Shown: positions 50,331 through 59,477, numbered from the stretch's first letter. The stretch is 64,000 nucleotides of DNA from Sphaerimonospora mesophila NBRC 14179 = JCM 3151 (GCA_001552515.1 BCRI01000018.1:1-64000), one strand, 5' to 3'. A program made the numbers and translations. The notes: generated by a model from the letters alone, not told the origin.

Positions 50331-51638
50331 GTGAGCGACGCTTCCATCGGCGGGATGGGCCGCCGTTCCTTCCTCAGTGCGGTCGGTCTCGGCGCCGCCG
50401 CCCTCGGCGGCGGCTCCCTGCTGAGCGCCTGCGGCGGGCTGAAGGGCACGGGCGGCTCGTCGTCGGACGTGCTCAAGATCGGGTACGTCAGCCCGCAGAC
50501 GGGCCCGCTGGCCGGCTTCGCCACCGCGGACAACTTCGTGGTCAAGCAGATCCAGGAGGCGGTGCGCAGCGGTTTCACCGCAGGCGGCAAGAAGCGCACC
50601 ATCGAGATCATCGTCAAGGACACGCAGTCGAACTCGAACCGCGCCACCGAGGTCACCCGGCAGCTCATCAACAGCGACAAGGTGGATCTGATCGTCGGCT
50701 CCTCCACGCCCGACACCACCAACCCGGTCGCCGACCAGTGCGAGGCCAACGGCATCCCGAACGTCACCACGATCGCCCCCTGGGAGGCGTGGTTCCACGG
50801 CCGGAACGGCAAGTCGGGTGAGGGCTTCAAGTACACGACGCTGTTCTTCTTCGGCATGCGGGAGTTCGCCGACTGCTTCTTCCCGATGTGGGAGCGCATG
50901 GACGTCTCCAACAAGAACGTGGCGGCGCTGTGGCCCAACGACACCGACGCCAACGCGTTCCGCGAGGGCCTCGGCCCGATGATGAAGGAGGCCGGCTACA
51001 CCCCGATCGACGGCGGCGCCTACCAGAACGGCACGACCGACTTCAGCGCGCAGATCGCGAAGTTCAAGGAGTCGGACGCCGAGCTGTTCACCTGCACCCC
51101 GATCCCCCCGGATTTCCAGACCTTCTGGAAGCAGGCCCAGCAGCAGGGGTTCCGGCCCAAGCTGGCCACGGTCGCGAAGGTCATGCTGTTCCCGTCGGAG
51201 GCCGAGGCGCTCGGCACGCTCACCGACAACATCGCCACCGACTTCTGGTGGAGCCCGGCACATCCGTACAAGTCGATCCTGGACGGCAAGAGCGCCCAGC
51301 AGCTCGCCGACGACTTCGCCGCCGAGACCGGCAAGCAGTGGACCCAGGCCCTGGGCTCGGTCTACTCGCTGTTCGAGATCGCGATCCAGGCGTTCAAGGA
51401 GGCGGGCGACCCCAAGGACCGGGACGAGGTCGCGGCCAAGCTGCGCGGCATGAAGATCAGCTGCATGAGCGGCGACCTGGACTTCACGGCCGGCCCCGAG
51501 CCGGGCATCGCGATCCAGCACCCGGTCGGCGGCCAGTGGCGCAAGGGGGAGAAGTTCCCCTGGGACGTCGTGATCGTGGACAACACGCCGAACAAGGCCG
51601 TGCCGATCGGCGGCGACCTGCGGCCCACCAACGGCTGA
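50331..51638 (+). CDS. LIV-type ABC transporter substrate-binding protein
   Basis: 435 residues from GTG 50331, seven bases after AAGGAG. The N-terminus shows a twin-arginine motif MGRRSFLSAVGLGAAALGGG and lipobox LLSAC, so a Tat-exported lipoprotein. The mature part is a periplasmic-binding fold of the Leu/Ile/Val type (LKIGYVSPQTGPLAGFATAD, VDLIVGSSTPDTTNPVADQ). This family carries branched-chain amino acids, amides or aromatic acids. The stop overlaps the ATPase start (TGATG). The downstream amidase and aldehyde dehydrogenase point to an amide or aromatic compound rather than leucine. Confidence 0.92.
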   Translation: MSDASIGGMGRRSFLSAVGLGAAALGGGSLLSACGGLKGTGGSSSDVLKIGYVSPQTGPLAGFATADNFVVKQIQEAVRSGFTAGGKKRTIEIIVKDTQSNSNRATEVTRQLINSDKVDLIVGSSTPDTTNPVADQCEANGIPNVTTIAPWEAWFHGRNGKSGEGFKYTTLFFFGMREFADCFFPMWERMDVSNKNVAALWPNDTDANAFREGLGPMMKEAGYTPIDGGAYQNGTTDFSAQIAKFKESDAELFTCTPIPPDFQTFWKQAQQQGFRPKLATVAKVMLFPSEAEALGTLTDNIATDFWWSPAHPYKSILDGKSAQQLADDFAAETGKQWTQALGSVYSLFEIAIQAFKEAGDPKDRDEVAAKLRGMKISCMSGDLDFTAGPEPGIAIQHPVGGQWRKGEKFPWDVVIVDNTPNKAVPIGGDLRPTNG

Positions 51639-52402
51639 TGGAGCGGCATCAGGATGCCCTGCTGCACCTCGACGAGATCACCAAGAGGTTCGGCAGGGTG
51701 ACGGTCGCCAAGGACCTGACGCTGACGGTCCGGCCCGGTGAGGCACTCGGCATCGTGGGCCCGAACGGAGCCGGCAAGTCCAGCCTGTTCGCGATGATCT
51801 CCGGTGACCTGCGCCCCGACGGCGGCGCGGTGTGGTTCGGGGGGCGGAAGGTCACCGACGTCCCGCCGCACGCCCGCACCCGCGCCGGGATCGGCCGCAC
51901 CTATCAGGTGCCCCGGCCCTTCGAGCACCTGACCGTGTTCGAGAACGTGCTGGTCTGCGCGCACCAGGGCGCCGCGCTCAAGGGCAGGCAGGCCTGGACG
52001 CACGCGATGGAGACGCTCGAGCGTACGGGCCTGGCCGACCTGGCCAACATCCCCGCGGGGCGGCTCGCGCTGCTCCAGCGCAAGCGTCTCGAGATGGCCC
52101 GGGCGCTCGGCACCGGCCCCCGGCTGCTGCTCCTTGACGAGGTGGCCGGCGGCCTGACCGAGCCGGAGGTGCTCGAGCTCGTCGAGGTCGTGAAGCGGCT
52201 GCACGCCGAGGGCCTCGGCATCGTCTGGATCGAGCACGTCGTGCACGCGCTGGTCAAGACCGTCGGCCGGATGGTCTGCCTGGCCGGCGGCGACGTGATC
52301 GCTGACGACGAGCCGATGCGCGTGCTCGCCGACCAGAAGGTGCGCGAGCTCTATCTGGGCGGCGGTCCGGAGACCGGCCTGACCGACGAGGAGGGCACGT
52401 GA
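51638..52402 (+). CDS. livG: LivG-type ABC transporter ATPase
   Basis: 254 residues, ATG overlapping the previous stop. Walker A is VGPNGAGKSSLF and Walker B LLLLDEVAGGLTEPE. The signature region reads LALLQRKRLEMARALG, where LivG proteins usually have LSYGQQRRLEIARAL; both the Ser and the Gly of the signature are replaced. The switch His is in WIEHVVHAL. It acts with LivF on the LivHM permeases. The stop overlaps the next gene (GTGA). Confidence 0.9.
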   Translation: MERHQDALLHLDEITKRFGRVTVAKDLTLTVRPGEALGIVGPNGAGKSSLFAMISGDLRPDGGAVWFGGRKVTDVPPHARTRAGIGRTYQVPRPFEHLTVFENVLVCAHQGAALKGRQAWTHAMETLERTGLADLANIPAGRLALLQRKRLEMARALGTGPRLLLLDEVAGGLTEPEVLELVEVVKRLHAEGLGIVWIEHVVHALVKTVGRMVCLAGGDVIADDEPMRVLADQKVRELYLGGGPETGLTDEEGT

Positions 52403-53139
52403 CGCTGCTGTCGATCCGCGACCTCACCGTGCACCACGGCCAGCTTTGCGCGGTGGACGGCCTCAGCCTGGAGCTGCGCAAGGGCGAGGTGCTCGCGATC
52501 ATCGGTGCCAACGGCGCCGGCAAGTCCACGCTGCTGCGCGCCCTGGCCGGGCTGAACGCCCCGACGTCGGGATCCATCCAACTCAACGGCCGCGACATCA
52601 CCCGGCTGCCCGCGCACCGGCGGGTGTCGGAGGGCATCGCCCTCGTGCCGGAGGGACGGCGGCTGTTCCGTTCCCTCACGGTCGAGGAGAACCTGCTGAC
52701 CGGCGCCTACCGTGGACGCCCCGGCCCCTGGACCGTCGCCCGCGTCTACGAGCTGTTCCCGTGGATGCCGGAACGGCGAAGGCAGAACGCCTCGCAGCTG
52801 TCGGGCGGCGAGCAGCAGTCGGTGGCGATCGGCCGGGCGCTGCTGGCCAACCCCGATCTGCTGCTCATCGACGAGCTGTCCCTGGGCCTCGCCCCGGTGA
52901 TCGTGCGCCGCATCTACGAGATCCTCCCCGGCATCGTCGGCGCCGGCACCACCGCGTTGATCGTCGAGCAGGACGTCTCCCAGGCCATGCGGGTGGCCGA
53001 CCGCGTGCACTGCCTGCTGGAGGGACGGTCCGTACTCGAAGGGCGGCCGCGGGACCTGACCGCCGAGCAGGTCGAGCACGCGTACTTCGGCATCGGAGAG
53101 GCACTCCCCGCCGGGAGCGCCCGAGAGGGACACGACTGA
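52399..53139 (+). CDS. livF: LivF-type ABC transporter ATPase
   Basis: 246 residues, GTG start overlapping livG. Walker A IGANGAGKSTLLRA, signature LSGGEQQSVAIGRALL (intact), Walker B LLLIDELSLGLAPV and switch His replaced by Gln in IVEQDV, which is normal for LivF. Its canonical signature contrasts with the altered one in LivG, so in the heterodimer one composite ATP site may be degenerate. One base separates it from the permease gene start. Confidence 0.93.
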   Translation: MTLLSIRDLTVHHGQLCAVDGLSLELRKGEVLAIIGANGAGKSTLLRALAGLNAPTSGSIQLNGRDITRLPAHRRVSEGIALVPEGRRLFRSLTVEENLLTGAYRGRPGPWTVARVYELFPWMPERRRQNASQLSGGEQQSVAIGRALLANPDLLLIDELSLGLAPVIVRRIYEILPGIVGAGTTALIVEQDVSQAMRVADRVHCLLEGRSVLEGRPRDLTAEQVEHAYFGIGEALPAGSAREGHD

Positions 53140-53140
53140 C

Positions 53141-54007
53141 ATGGGCTGGCTCAACGCCGTCATCCAAGGACTGCTGCTCGGCGGCCTGTACGCGCTGTTC
53201 GCGACCGGGTTGTCGCTGATGTTCGGCGTCATGAGAATCGTCAACCTGGCGCACGGCGACCTCGCCGTGGTGGCGTCGTTCCTGGCGCTCGCCCTGGTCA
53301 GCGGGACCGGGCTGCCGCTGTGGGTGGTGCTGGTGGTGACCGTGCCGCTGTTCGCCGTGCTCGGCTACCTGACCCAGCGGGTGCTGCTGCAGCGCAGCCT
53401 GTCCTCCGGGCCGCTGGCCACCCTGCTGGTCACCTTCGGGCTGTCGATCGTGCTGCAGAACGTGCTGCTCGAGGTCTTCTCCGCGGACACCCGCACCCTC
53501 GACGGGGGCTCGTTCGCCACCGGATCGTTCGAGCTCAACGGCTCGATCTCGATCGGCTATCTGTCGCTCGCGACGTTCGTGCTGGCCTGTGCCGTACTGG
53601 TCGGCATCCAGCTGTTCCTGTCCCGCACCGGCCTCGGCCGGATGCTGCGCGCGTCCTCGGACGACCGCGAGACCGCCAACCTGGTCGGCGCCGACAGCCG
53701 GCACGTGTACGGCATCGCGACCGCCATCGCGTTCGCGACCGTGGCGCTCGCCGGCCTGATGTTCGCGATGCGCTCGTCGTTCGACCCCGCGACCGGCCCC
53801 TCGCGGCTGATCTTCGCCTTCGAGGCGGTCGTCATCGGCGGGCTGGGCTCGCTGTGGGGGACGCTGATCGGCGGCATCGTCCTCGGCGTGACCCAGTCGC
53901 TGGGCTCGCAGATCGACCCCGCGCTGACCCTGCTCGCGGGCCACCTCGTCTTCCTCGCCGTGCTGGCCTTCCGGCCGCAGGGCCTGATCGCAGGACGGAC
54001 CGCATGA
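53141..54007 (+). CDS. livH: LivH-type branched-chain permease
   Basis: 288 residues with about eight membrane helices. It starts MGWLNAVIQGLLLGGLYAL and has the LivH signature RIVNLAHGDLAVVASF and the EAA-like loop RMLRASSDDRETANLVGAD. It overlaps livM by four bases (ATGA). Forms the channel with LivM. Confidence 0.93.
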   Translation: MGWLNAVIQGLLLGGLYALFATGLSLMFGVMRIVNLAHGDLAVVASFLALALVSGTGLPLWVVLVVTVPLFAVLGYLTQRVLLQRSLSSGPLATLLVTFGLSIVLQNVLLEVFSADTRTLDGGSFATGSFELNGSISIGYLSLATFVLACAVLVGIQLFLSRTGLGRMLRASSDDRETANLVGADSRHVYGIATAIAFATVALAGLMFAMRSSFDPATGPSRLIFAFEAVVIGGLGSLWGTLIGGIVLGVTQSLGSQIDPALTLLAGHLVFLAVLAFRPQGLIAGRTA

Positions 54008-55041
54008 CGGACCGCATGACACTCTCCGGGATGCTGACCTCCCGTGCGGCCGCCGCGCTGGACGTGAGCCGCGCGGCCCGGTCGTCGAAGCCGTCGGCCG
54101 CCGCCATGCTCGCGGTCGTCGCGCTCCTCGCCGCGCTGCCGTTCATGGTGTTCAGCAACGTCACCGACACGCTGGTCAACCTGTTCGTGCTGATCGCGCT
54201 GGCGAGCATGTGGAACGTGCTGGCCGGCTTCGGCGGCCTGGTCTCGGTGGGCCAGCAGGCCTACATCGGCATCGGCGCCTACAGCGTGATCGCCCTGGCC
54301 GACCAGGGCGTGCAGCCGTACCTGGCGGTCCCGCTCGCGGCCGTCACCTGCGTGATCTTCGCGGTGCCCACCTCGTGGCTCGCGTTCCGGCTGCGCGGCG
54401 ACTACTTCGCGGTCGGGACCTGGGTGATCGCCGAGGTCTACCGGCTTCTGGTCGTACGGATCGACGCCGTCGGCGGCGGCAGCGGCAAGGGTCTGGCCGG
54501 GCTGTCCGGCCTCGACCAGACCATGCGCGGCGCGCTGACCTACTGGGTGGCTCTCGCGCTGGCGCTGGCCACGATCGTCGCATGCTACCTGCTGCTGCGC
54601 GGCCGGCTCGGTCTGTCGCTCATGGCGGTGCGCGACGAGGAGACCGCCGCGAGTTCGGCCGGGATCGACGTGCGGTGGGCCAAGCTCGTGGTCTACCTCG
54701 TGTCTGCGGCCGGATGCGGCGCGGCCGGCGGGGTCATCACCGTGAGCTCGCTCAGCGTCAACCCCGACGCCATCTTCAGCGTGCAGTGGTCCGCTTACAT
54801 GATCTTCATCGTGGTGATCGGCGGCATCGGCCACATCGAGGGCCCGCTGCTCGGTGCGCTGATCTTCTTCGGACTGCAGCAGCTGCTCGCCGACTACGGG
54901 TCGTGGTATCTCGTGCTCCTCGGCGCCATCGGCATCGCGACCGCGCTCTGGCTGCCCGGCGGGCTGTGGGGCCTGGTGCGGGACCGGACCGGGCTGAGCC
55001 TCTTCCCCGTCGGCTATTTCGTACGGGGGCGAGGCGCGTGA
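54004..55041 (+). CDS. livM: LivM-type branched-chain permease
   Basis: 345 residues from ATG 54004, overlapping livH; the next in-frame ATG (54016) is an alternative. After about 40 polar residues there are nine to ten helices, with LivM signatures FGGLVSVGQQAYIGIGAYSV and AVRDEETAASSAGIDV. The C-terminus is a short basic tail. The gene overlaps the amidase start by a GTGA. Confidence 0.93.
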   Translation: MTDRMTLSGMLTSRAAAALDVSRAARSSKPSAAAMLAVVALLAALPFMVFSNVTDTLVNLFVLIALASMWNVLAGFGGLVSVGQQAYIGIGAYSVIALADQGVQPYLAVPLAAVTCVIFAVPTSWLAFRLRGDYFAVGTWVIAEVYRLLVVRIDAVGGGSGKGLAGLSGLDQTMRGALTYWVALALALATIVACYLLLRGRLGLSLMAVRDEETAASSAGIDVRWAKLVVYLVSAAGCGAAGGVITVSSLSVNPDAIFSVQWSAYMIFIVVIGGIGHIEGPLLGALIFFGLQQLLADYGSWYLVLLGAIGIATALWLPGGLWGLVRDRTGLSLFPVGYFVRGRGA

Positions 55042-56462
55042 GCACCACGCCAGTCGAGACGGCCACGGCCGCCGCTGCCGCCATCGCGAGCGGCGAGCTG
55101 TCACCGGTGGAGCTGGTCGAGCCGATGCTGGCCAGGATCGAGGCCACCGAGCCGCGGCTGAACGCCTACGCCACGGTGACCGCCGACGCGGCCAGGGAGC
55201 GGGCCGCCGCGCTCGCCGGTGACGTACGGCGCGGCCCGCTCCACGGCATCCCGATCGGGATCAAGGATCTGATCGACACGGCGGGGGTCCGTACGACCTA
55301 CGGGTCGCCCAGGTTCACCGACCACGTTCCCGTACGGGACGCCGACGCGGTGAGCCGGTTGCGGGAAGCGGGGGCCGTGATCCTCGGCAAGCACGCCACG
55401 CACGAGCTCGCGTGGGGCGGCCGCACGGACAGCGCGTTCTTCGGCCCCACCCACAACCCCTATCGCCACGGGCACATCCCCGGGGGCTCCTCCGGCGGCT
55501 CGGCGGCCTCCGTCGCCGCCGGGAGCTGCCTGGGCGCGCTTGGCTCCGACACCGCCGGCAGCGTCCGCATTCCGGCCGCGCTCAGCGGCTGCGTCGGGTT
55601 CAAGCCGACCCGCGGCCTGATCCCGCTCGACGGCGTGCTGCCGCTGGCCCCGTCGCTCGACCATCTCGGCGTGCTGGCCCGCACGGTGGACGACGCGGCG
55701 CTGCTGATGTCCGGACTCATCGCATCCGTGCCCGGTGCCGTACCGCCGCGGTCGCCGCGGGTCGGCTGGCTCGGCGGCTGGTACGACGCGGTGCTCGCCC
55801 CCGAGGTGCGCGAGGCGATGGCCGCCACCCGGGCACTGCTCGAAGACAACGGCGTGCACGTCGAGGACGTCGTCGTCCCCGACGATCCGCTGCTGCCCGA
55901 GGCCGTGCTCGCCAGGATCGTCGCCGAGGCGGGCGCCTTCCACCGGGCGGCCTTCGAACGGGACCCCGAGCTGTTCGGGTCCGACATCGCCGAGCTGATG
56001 CGGATGGCGCCGCTCGACGCCGAGCAGGTCGAGCGGAACGAGGCCGCGATCCGGCGGCGGACGGCCGCGCTGCACGAGGCGCTGGAGACGTACGACGTGC
56101 TGGCCTGCGCCACCATGCCGGTCACGGCGCCCCCCATCGGGGCGATGGTGCTCGACGTGGACGGCCGGGAGCGGCCGGTCGAACTCGTGCTGACCCGGCT
56201 CACGTCGGCGTACAACGCGGCCGGGCTGCCCGCGATCTCCGTACCTGTGGCGCTCGCCGACGGTCTGCCGGTCGGGCTGCAGCTCGCCGGGGCCGCCATG
56301 CGCGACGGCGTCGTGCTCGAAGCGGCCCGCCTCGTCGAGCGTCTGTGCCCGCCGCTGCCGCGGCCGGCCGTACCCGCCCCCGCCGATCTCGACGGGGAGG
56401 AGCGCGGAGACGGCGACCGCCGCGACGACGTGCTCGAACCCGTGCTGCGCATGAACCACTGA
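55038..56462 (+). CDS. Amidase signature family enzyme
   Basis: 474 residues from GTG 55038. The Ser-cisSer-Lys triad is present: Lys76 in GIPIGIKDLIDTAG, cis-Ser in the GGSSGGSAASVA motif (about 151-152), and nucleophile Ser175 in GSDTAGSVRIPAAL. No signal peptide, so cytoplasmic. It probably hydrolyses an amide delivered by the LIV-type importer encoded just upstream. GatA-type activity is unlikely because no gatB or gatC lies nearby. Mandelamide- or aryl-amide hydrolysis is a plausible but unproven role given the aldehyde dehydrogenase that follows. Confidence 0.92.
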   Translation: MSTTPVETATAAAAAIASGELSPVELVEPMLARIEATEPRLNAYATVTADAARERAAALAGDVRRGPLHGIPIGIKDLIDTAGVRTTYGSPRFTDHVPVRDADAVSRLREAGAVILGKHATHELAWGGRTDSAFFGPTHNPYRHGHIPGGSSGGSAASVAAGSCLGALGSDTAGSVRIPAALSGCVGFKPTRGLIPLDGVLPLAPSLDHLGVLARTVDDAALLMSGLIASVPGAVPPRSPRVGWLGGWYDAVLAPEVREAMAATRALLEDNGVHVEDVVVPDDPLLPEAVLARIVAEAGAFHRAAFERDPELFGSDIAELMRMAPLDAEQVERNEAAIRRRTAALHEALETYDVLACATMPVTAPPIGAMVLDVDGRERPVELVLTRLTSAYNAAGLPAISVPVALADGLPVGLQLAGAAMRDGVVLEAARLVERLCPPLPRPAVPAPADLDGEERGDGDRRDDVLEPVLRMNH

Positions 56463-56486
56463 GGACAACAGGAAAGGACGCCCGCT

Positions 56487-57950
56487 GTGGGACTTCTCGA
56501 CGGCATCGACTGGCAGGGGAACATCTTCAAGAACGGCGAGTGGACCGCCGGACGCGGGGGCGACTACGCGGTCATCGAGCCGGCCACCGGAAACGAGCTC
56601 GGCCGGATGGGACAGGCGACGCCGGAGGACGTCGCCGAGGCCGCTTCGACCGCGGTGAAGGCGCAGAGGGAGTGGGCGGCGCTGCCGCACACCGAGCGCG
56701 CAGCCGTGCTCCGCCGGGCCGGCGACCTGTGGCAGCGGCACGCCGAGGAGATCGGCGGGTGGAACGTCCGCGAGGTCGGCGCGGTCCCCGGGATGGCCGG
56801 CTTCGCGCTGCACGTCGCAGCCGAGGAGTGCTATGAGGCGGCCTCGCTGCCCGGCCGGGCCATCGGCGAGATCCTCCCGTCGGGAGAGCCCCGGCTGTCC
56901 CTGGCGCGGCGGATGCCGGCCGGCGTGGTCGGCGTGATCGCGCCGTTCAACGTGCCGATCATCCTGGGCATCCGGTCGGTCGCCCCGGCGCTCGCGCTCG
57001 GCAACGCGGTCATGCTCAAGCCCGATCCCCGCACCGCGGTGACCGGCGGCACGTTGATGGCCCGGGTGTTCGAGGAGGCCGGCCTGCCGCCGGGGGTGCT
57101 GCAGATGCTGCCCGGCGGCGCCGAGGTCGGCGAGGCGCTGATCACCGATCCGAACGTCCGGGTCATCTCGTTCACCGGCTCGACCGCGGTGGGCCGCCGG
57201 ATCGGCGAGCTCGCGGGCAGGCACCTCAAGCGCGCGCACCTCGAGCTCGGCGGCAACTCCGCGCTGCTCGTGCTGGACGATGCCGACGTCGACGCCGCGG
57301 TCAACCTGGCCGCGTGGGGGTCGTTCTTCCACCAGGGTCAGATCTGCATGACCACCGGCCGTCACCTGGTCGCCGACCGCCTGTACGACGATTTCGTGGC
57401 ACGGCTCGCCGAGAAGGCGGACGCGCTCTCTGTCGGCGACCCGGCGACCGGCGAGGTCGCGCTCGGACCGGTCATCGACGCGGGACAGCGCGACAAGATC
57501 CACACCATGGTCACGGCCAGCGCCGACCAGGGCGCGAGGATCGCCGCGGGCGGGTCCTACGAGAGCCTCTTCTACCGGCCCACCGTGCTGGCGGACATCC
57601 CCGTCACCGCGCCGGCCTTCGCCGAGGAGGTGTTCGGCCCCGTCGCGCCGGTCACCCGGGTGTCGTCGGTGGCGGAGGCCGTGGAGCTGGCCGGGGCCAG
57701 TGAGTACGGACTCTCGCTCGGCATCGTGACCCGTGACGTCATGCACGGGCTCGCCGTCGCCGAGCAGATCCCCACCGGGATCGTGCACATCAACGACCAG
57801 ACCGTGAACGACGAGGCCAACGCGCCCTTCGGGGGCGTACGGGCCTCCGGCACCGGGTCTCGCTTCGGCGGCGCGACCGCCAACATCGAGGCCTTCACCG
57901 AGACCCGCTGGATCACCATGCGCGGCGAGCCCGCCCGATACCCGTTCTGA
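56487..57950 (+). CDS. Aldehyde dehydrogenase (benzaldehyde dehydrogenase-like)
   Basis: 487 residues; AGGAAAGGA precedes the GTG start. All ALDH features are present: APFNVP with oxyanion Asn, FTGSTAVGRRIGELAG, general base Glu253 in LELGGN, nucleophile Cys287 in FHQGQICMTTGRH and EVFGPVAPV. The short LELGGN and HQGQICM forms resemble benzaldehyde/vanillin dehydrogenases. It oxidises an aldehyde to acid, plausibly from the substrate imported and cleaved by the genes before it. It is the intact partner to the Gln-variant ALDH at 47291-48802. Confidence 0.93.
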   Translation: MGLLDGIDWQGNIFKNGEWTAGRGGDYAVIEPATGNELGRMGQATPEDVAEAASTAVKAQREWAALPHTERAAVLRRAGDLWQRHAEEIGGWNVREVGAVPGMAGFALHVAAEECYEAASLPGRAIGEILPSGEPRLSLARRMPAGVVGVIAPFNVPIILGIRSVAPALALGNAVMLKPDPRTAVTGGTLMARVFEEAGLPPGVLQMLPGGAEVGEALITDPNVRVISFTGSTAVGRRIGELAGRHLKRAHLELGGNSALLVLDDADVDAAVNLAAWGSFFHQGQICMTTGRHLVADRLYDDFVARLAEKADALSVGDPATGEVALGPVIDAGQRDKIHTMVTASADQGARIAAGGSYESLFYRPTVLADIPVTAPAFAEEVFGPVAPVTRVSSVAEAVELAGASEYGLSLGIVTRDVMHGLAVAEQIPTGIVHINDQTVNDEANAPFGGVRASGTGSRFGGATANIEAFTETRWITMRGEPARYPF

Positions 57951-58360
57951 CCTGCCCCTTTCTTATCAGCTTGCCGTGGCGCGGCCAGGTCCCGATCTGG
58001 CCGGCCGCGCAATTGATCTGTTGATCAGAATAGCCGCGCCGACGACCAAGGCCGACGTTCCCGAAAGCCAGGCCAACCACACCATGGCTGCTTCGCCATC
58101 CGGATCACCGACCCCCGCTCGGTGTCCAAGGAAGACGGGACCGGGGGAAAACGACGCTTCCTGTATTTTTTGGATGACGAAAAATCCAAATGAATTGTTC
58201 GGTTGACCTGCCTGTCACGTATATCCCGACAGAGTCGGCGACGAGCCGTGAGTCCATTCGTCGCGGGAACGAGAAGTTGCTTGGTGACAGTGAAGCCAGT
58301 CCTTCGTAAGGCTGGCGCGAACTCGTTTTACGTACCCCGCTAACGCTTCCCTAACCGAAA
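57951..58360. other. Convergent intergenic region with terminator
   Basis: About 410 bases between convergent genes. It holds the hairpin at 57979-58010 and an AT-rich inverted repeat (TTTGGAT 58169-58175, ATCCAAA 58184-58190). A minus-strand 39-codon open frame (57966-58085) starting MVWLAWLSGTSALVVGAAIL could encode a one-pass membrane peptide, but it has no clear ribosome site and overlaps the hairpin, so I do not call it a gene. GC content falls towards 58.35 kb, next to the AbiEii-like pair. Confidence 0.4.
57979..58010 (+). terminator. GC-rich hairpin after the ALDH gene
   Basis: GCGCGGCC (57979-57986) and GGCCGCGC (58003-58010) form a perfect eight-base stem about 30 bases after the operon's last stop codon. 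The loop contains CTGGCC, allowing an alternative pairing with GGCCAG. No long T run follows, as is common for terminators in actinobacteria. Confidence 0.55.
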
Positions 58361-59002
58361 TCATTCACTCTTCCGCAATTCCTTCTCCCACCTGCCAAAG
58401 CGCTCCCTGATAGCCTCTGCCTCGACTGCATCAACGGCGTACACAATGAACTCCTCATCGGTACGACGACGTACATACGCCAGCATCTCCGCGAACACCT
58501 TGCGATCGAACCCGGCATCCCGGCGAGCGGCCAGCTCCAGAAGTTGATCCCGCGTGTACCGGCCAGATTCCACGAGCGCATCCACATCAATGAAGTCACG
58601 GGCGAGCGCACGGTTGAACAATGCCTCAGTCTTTCCAGCCGCAACGTCATCAGGATGGAGCACCGGCCCCATCCCCATCCGCACCGGTGGCCGAAACCGC
58701 ACGTCCGCGACGACCTCAACCTTGCATCCCCGATCCGAATCAGGCTCAGAGATCCACATTCGGACATACCGCTCGGTACTCTGCAAGATCTCGGCCTGGT
58801 ACCCAGCCGCACGATACGCCTCGGCCACATGATCCGCCGCCGCCGGGCAGTCCATGTCCAGCGCGCCGAACAGATCGACGTCCTCGCTTGGCCGCTCCAC
58901 GATCCCGTACGCCTGGACGGCATAACCACCGGCCAGCGCGAAGCCGTACTGATCGGCGGCGCTGAGACCAATCTCGATCAGTCGCCGATGGAAGGGGTCC
59001 AT
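58361..59002 (-). CDS. AbiEii-like nucleotidyltransferase (MNT-type toxin family)
   Basis: 213 residues from ATG 59002 (a GTG one codon earlier overlaps the upstream stop). The polymerase-beta-type nucleotidyltransferase core is clear: AGGYAVQAYGIVERPSEDVD with the GG...DVDLF motif and a later VEVVADVRF carrying the third acidic residue. This is the AbiEii/AbiGii toxin-family fold, whose studied members transfer nucleotides to tRNA or related targets. It is coupled to a short upstream gene, the arrangement of a two-gene toxin-antitoxin or phage-defence pair. GC content is lower than in neighbouring operons. Confidence 0.85.
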   Translation of the reverse strand: MDPFHRRLIEIGLSAADQYGFALAGGYAVQAYGIVERPSEDVDLFGALDMDCPAAADHVAEAYRAAGYQAEILQSTERYVRMWISEPDSDRGCKVEVVADVRFRPPVRMGMGPVLHPDDVAAGKTEALFNRALARDFIDVDALVESGRYTRDQLLELAARRDAGFDRKVFAEMLAYVRRRTDEEFIVYAVDAVEAEAIRERFGRWEKELRKSE

Positions 59003-59322
59003 CACGCGGCCCTATCCTGCAGCCAGGTGAACCGTGACTCCCACAGTAGTCGGACCCGCATCGGCAAGATCAGCTCAGGCCAGACGCGCACCAGCAGATC
59101 GGCGTTCAGATACGCCTTGAGATCCTGCTCCCGGCCTTCTTGGATGACCTGCTCATACATCACCCGTAGCGCCGCCGGATCGGACAGGTCGTATGAGCGC
59201 CGCGGGCTCCAATCCAGCCAGCCGGGCAGCGTGACGATCCCACCTGCGGGCCCTGCCAACTCCTCCAGAGCACGGGGAACCGCGTATGGGCGGATGTTCG
59301 CGTAGTTCAATGCCCTGTCCAT
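59002..59322 (-). CDS. Small partner of the AbiEii-like protein
   Basis: 106 residues from ATG 59322 with GGAGG directly upstream; the frame extends slightly further without support. The sequence MDRALNYANIRPYAVPRALE, then TLPGWLDWSPRRSYDLSDPA and YLNADLLVRVWPELILPMRV, is helical with no named domain I recognise. Its stop overlaps the start of the nucleotidyltransferase gene, so it is made first and in step with it. Antitoxin or targeting subunit is the natural guess; unproven. Confidence 0.7.
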   Translation of the reverse strand: MDRALNYANIRPYAVPRALEELAGPAGGIVTLPGWLDWSPRRSYDLSDPAALRVMYEQVIQEGREQDLKAYLNADLLVRVWPELILPMRVRLLWESRFTWLQDRAA

Positions 59323-59477
59323 GCCTCCAGTGTGACATTTCATCCAGAGCCGCGCCCCTTCGACGGTGAGATCTCAGGTCGCGCCGGACGGGACATGGAT
59401 GAGGCGGCCGAACGTCTGCGACCGCGCCACAATCCCAGTTCATCGGTGATGCATATGGGAGGTGAGAGACGGGGACG

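Noticed and set aside
55101-57788. 895-codon minus-strand frame opposite the amidase and aldehyde dehydrogenase
   Set aside because: Antisense to two motif-complete enzymes and spans the intergenic gap; composition is His/Arg/Gly-rich without recognisable family features.
57966-58085. 39-codon minus-strand frame that could be a one-pass membrane peptide
   Set aside because: No ribosome site, overlaps the terminator hairpin, and no conservation can be judged from one sequence.
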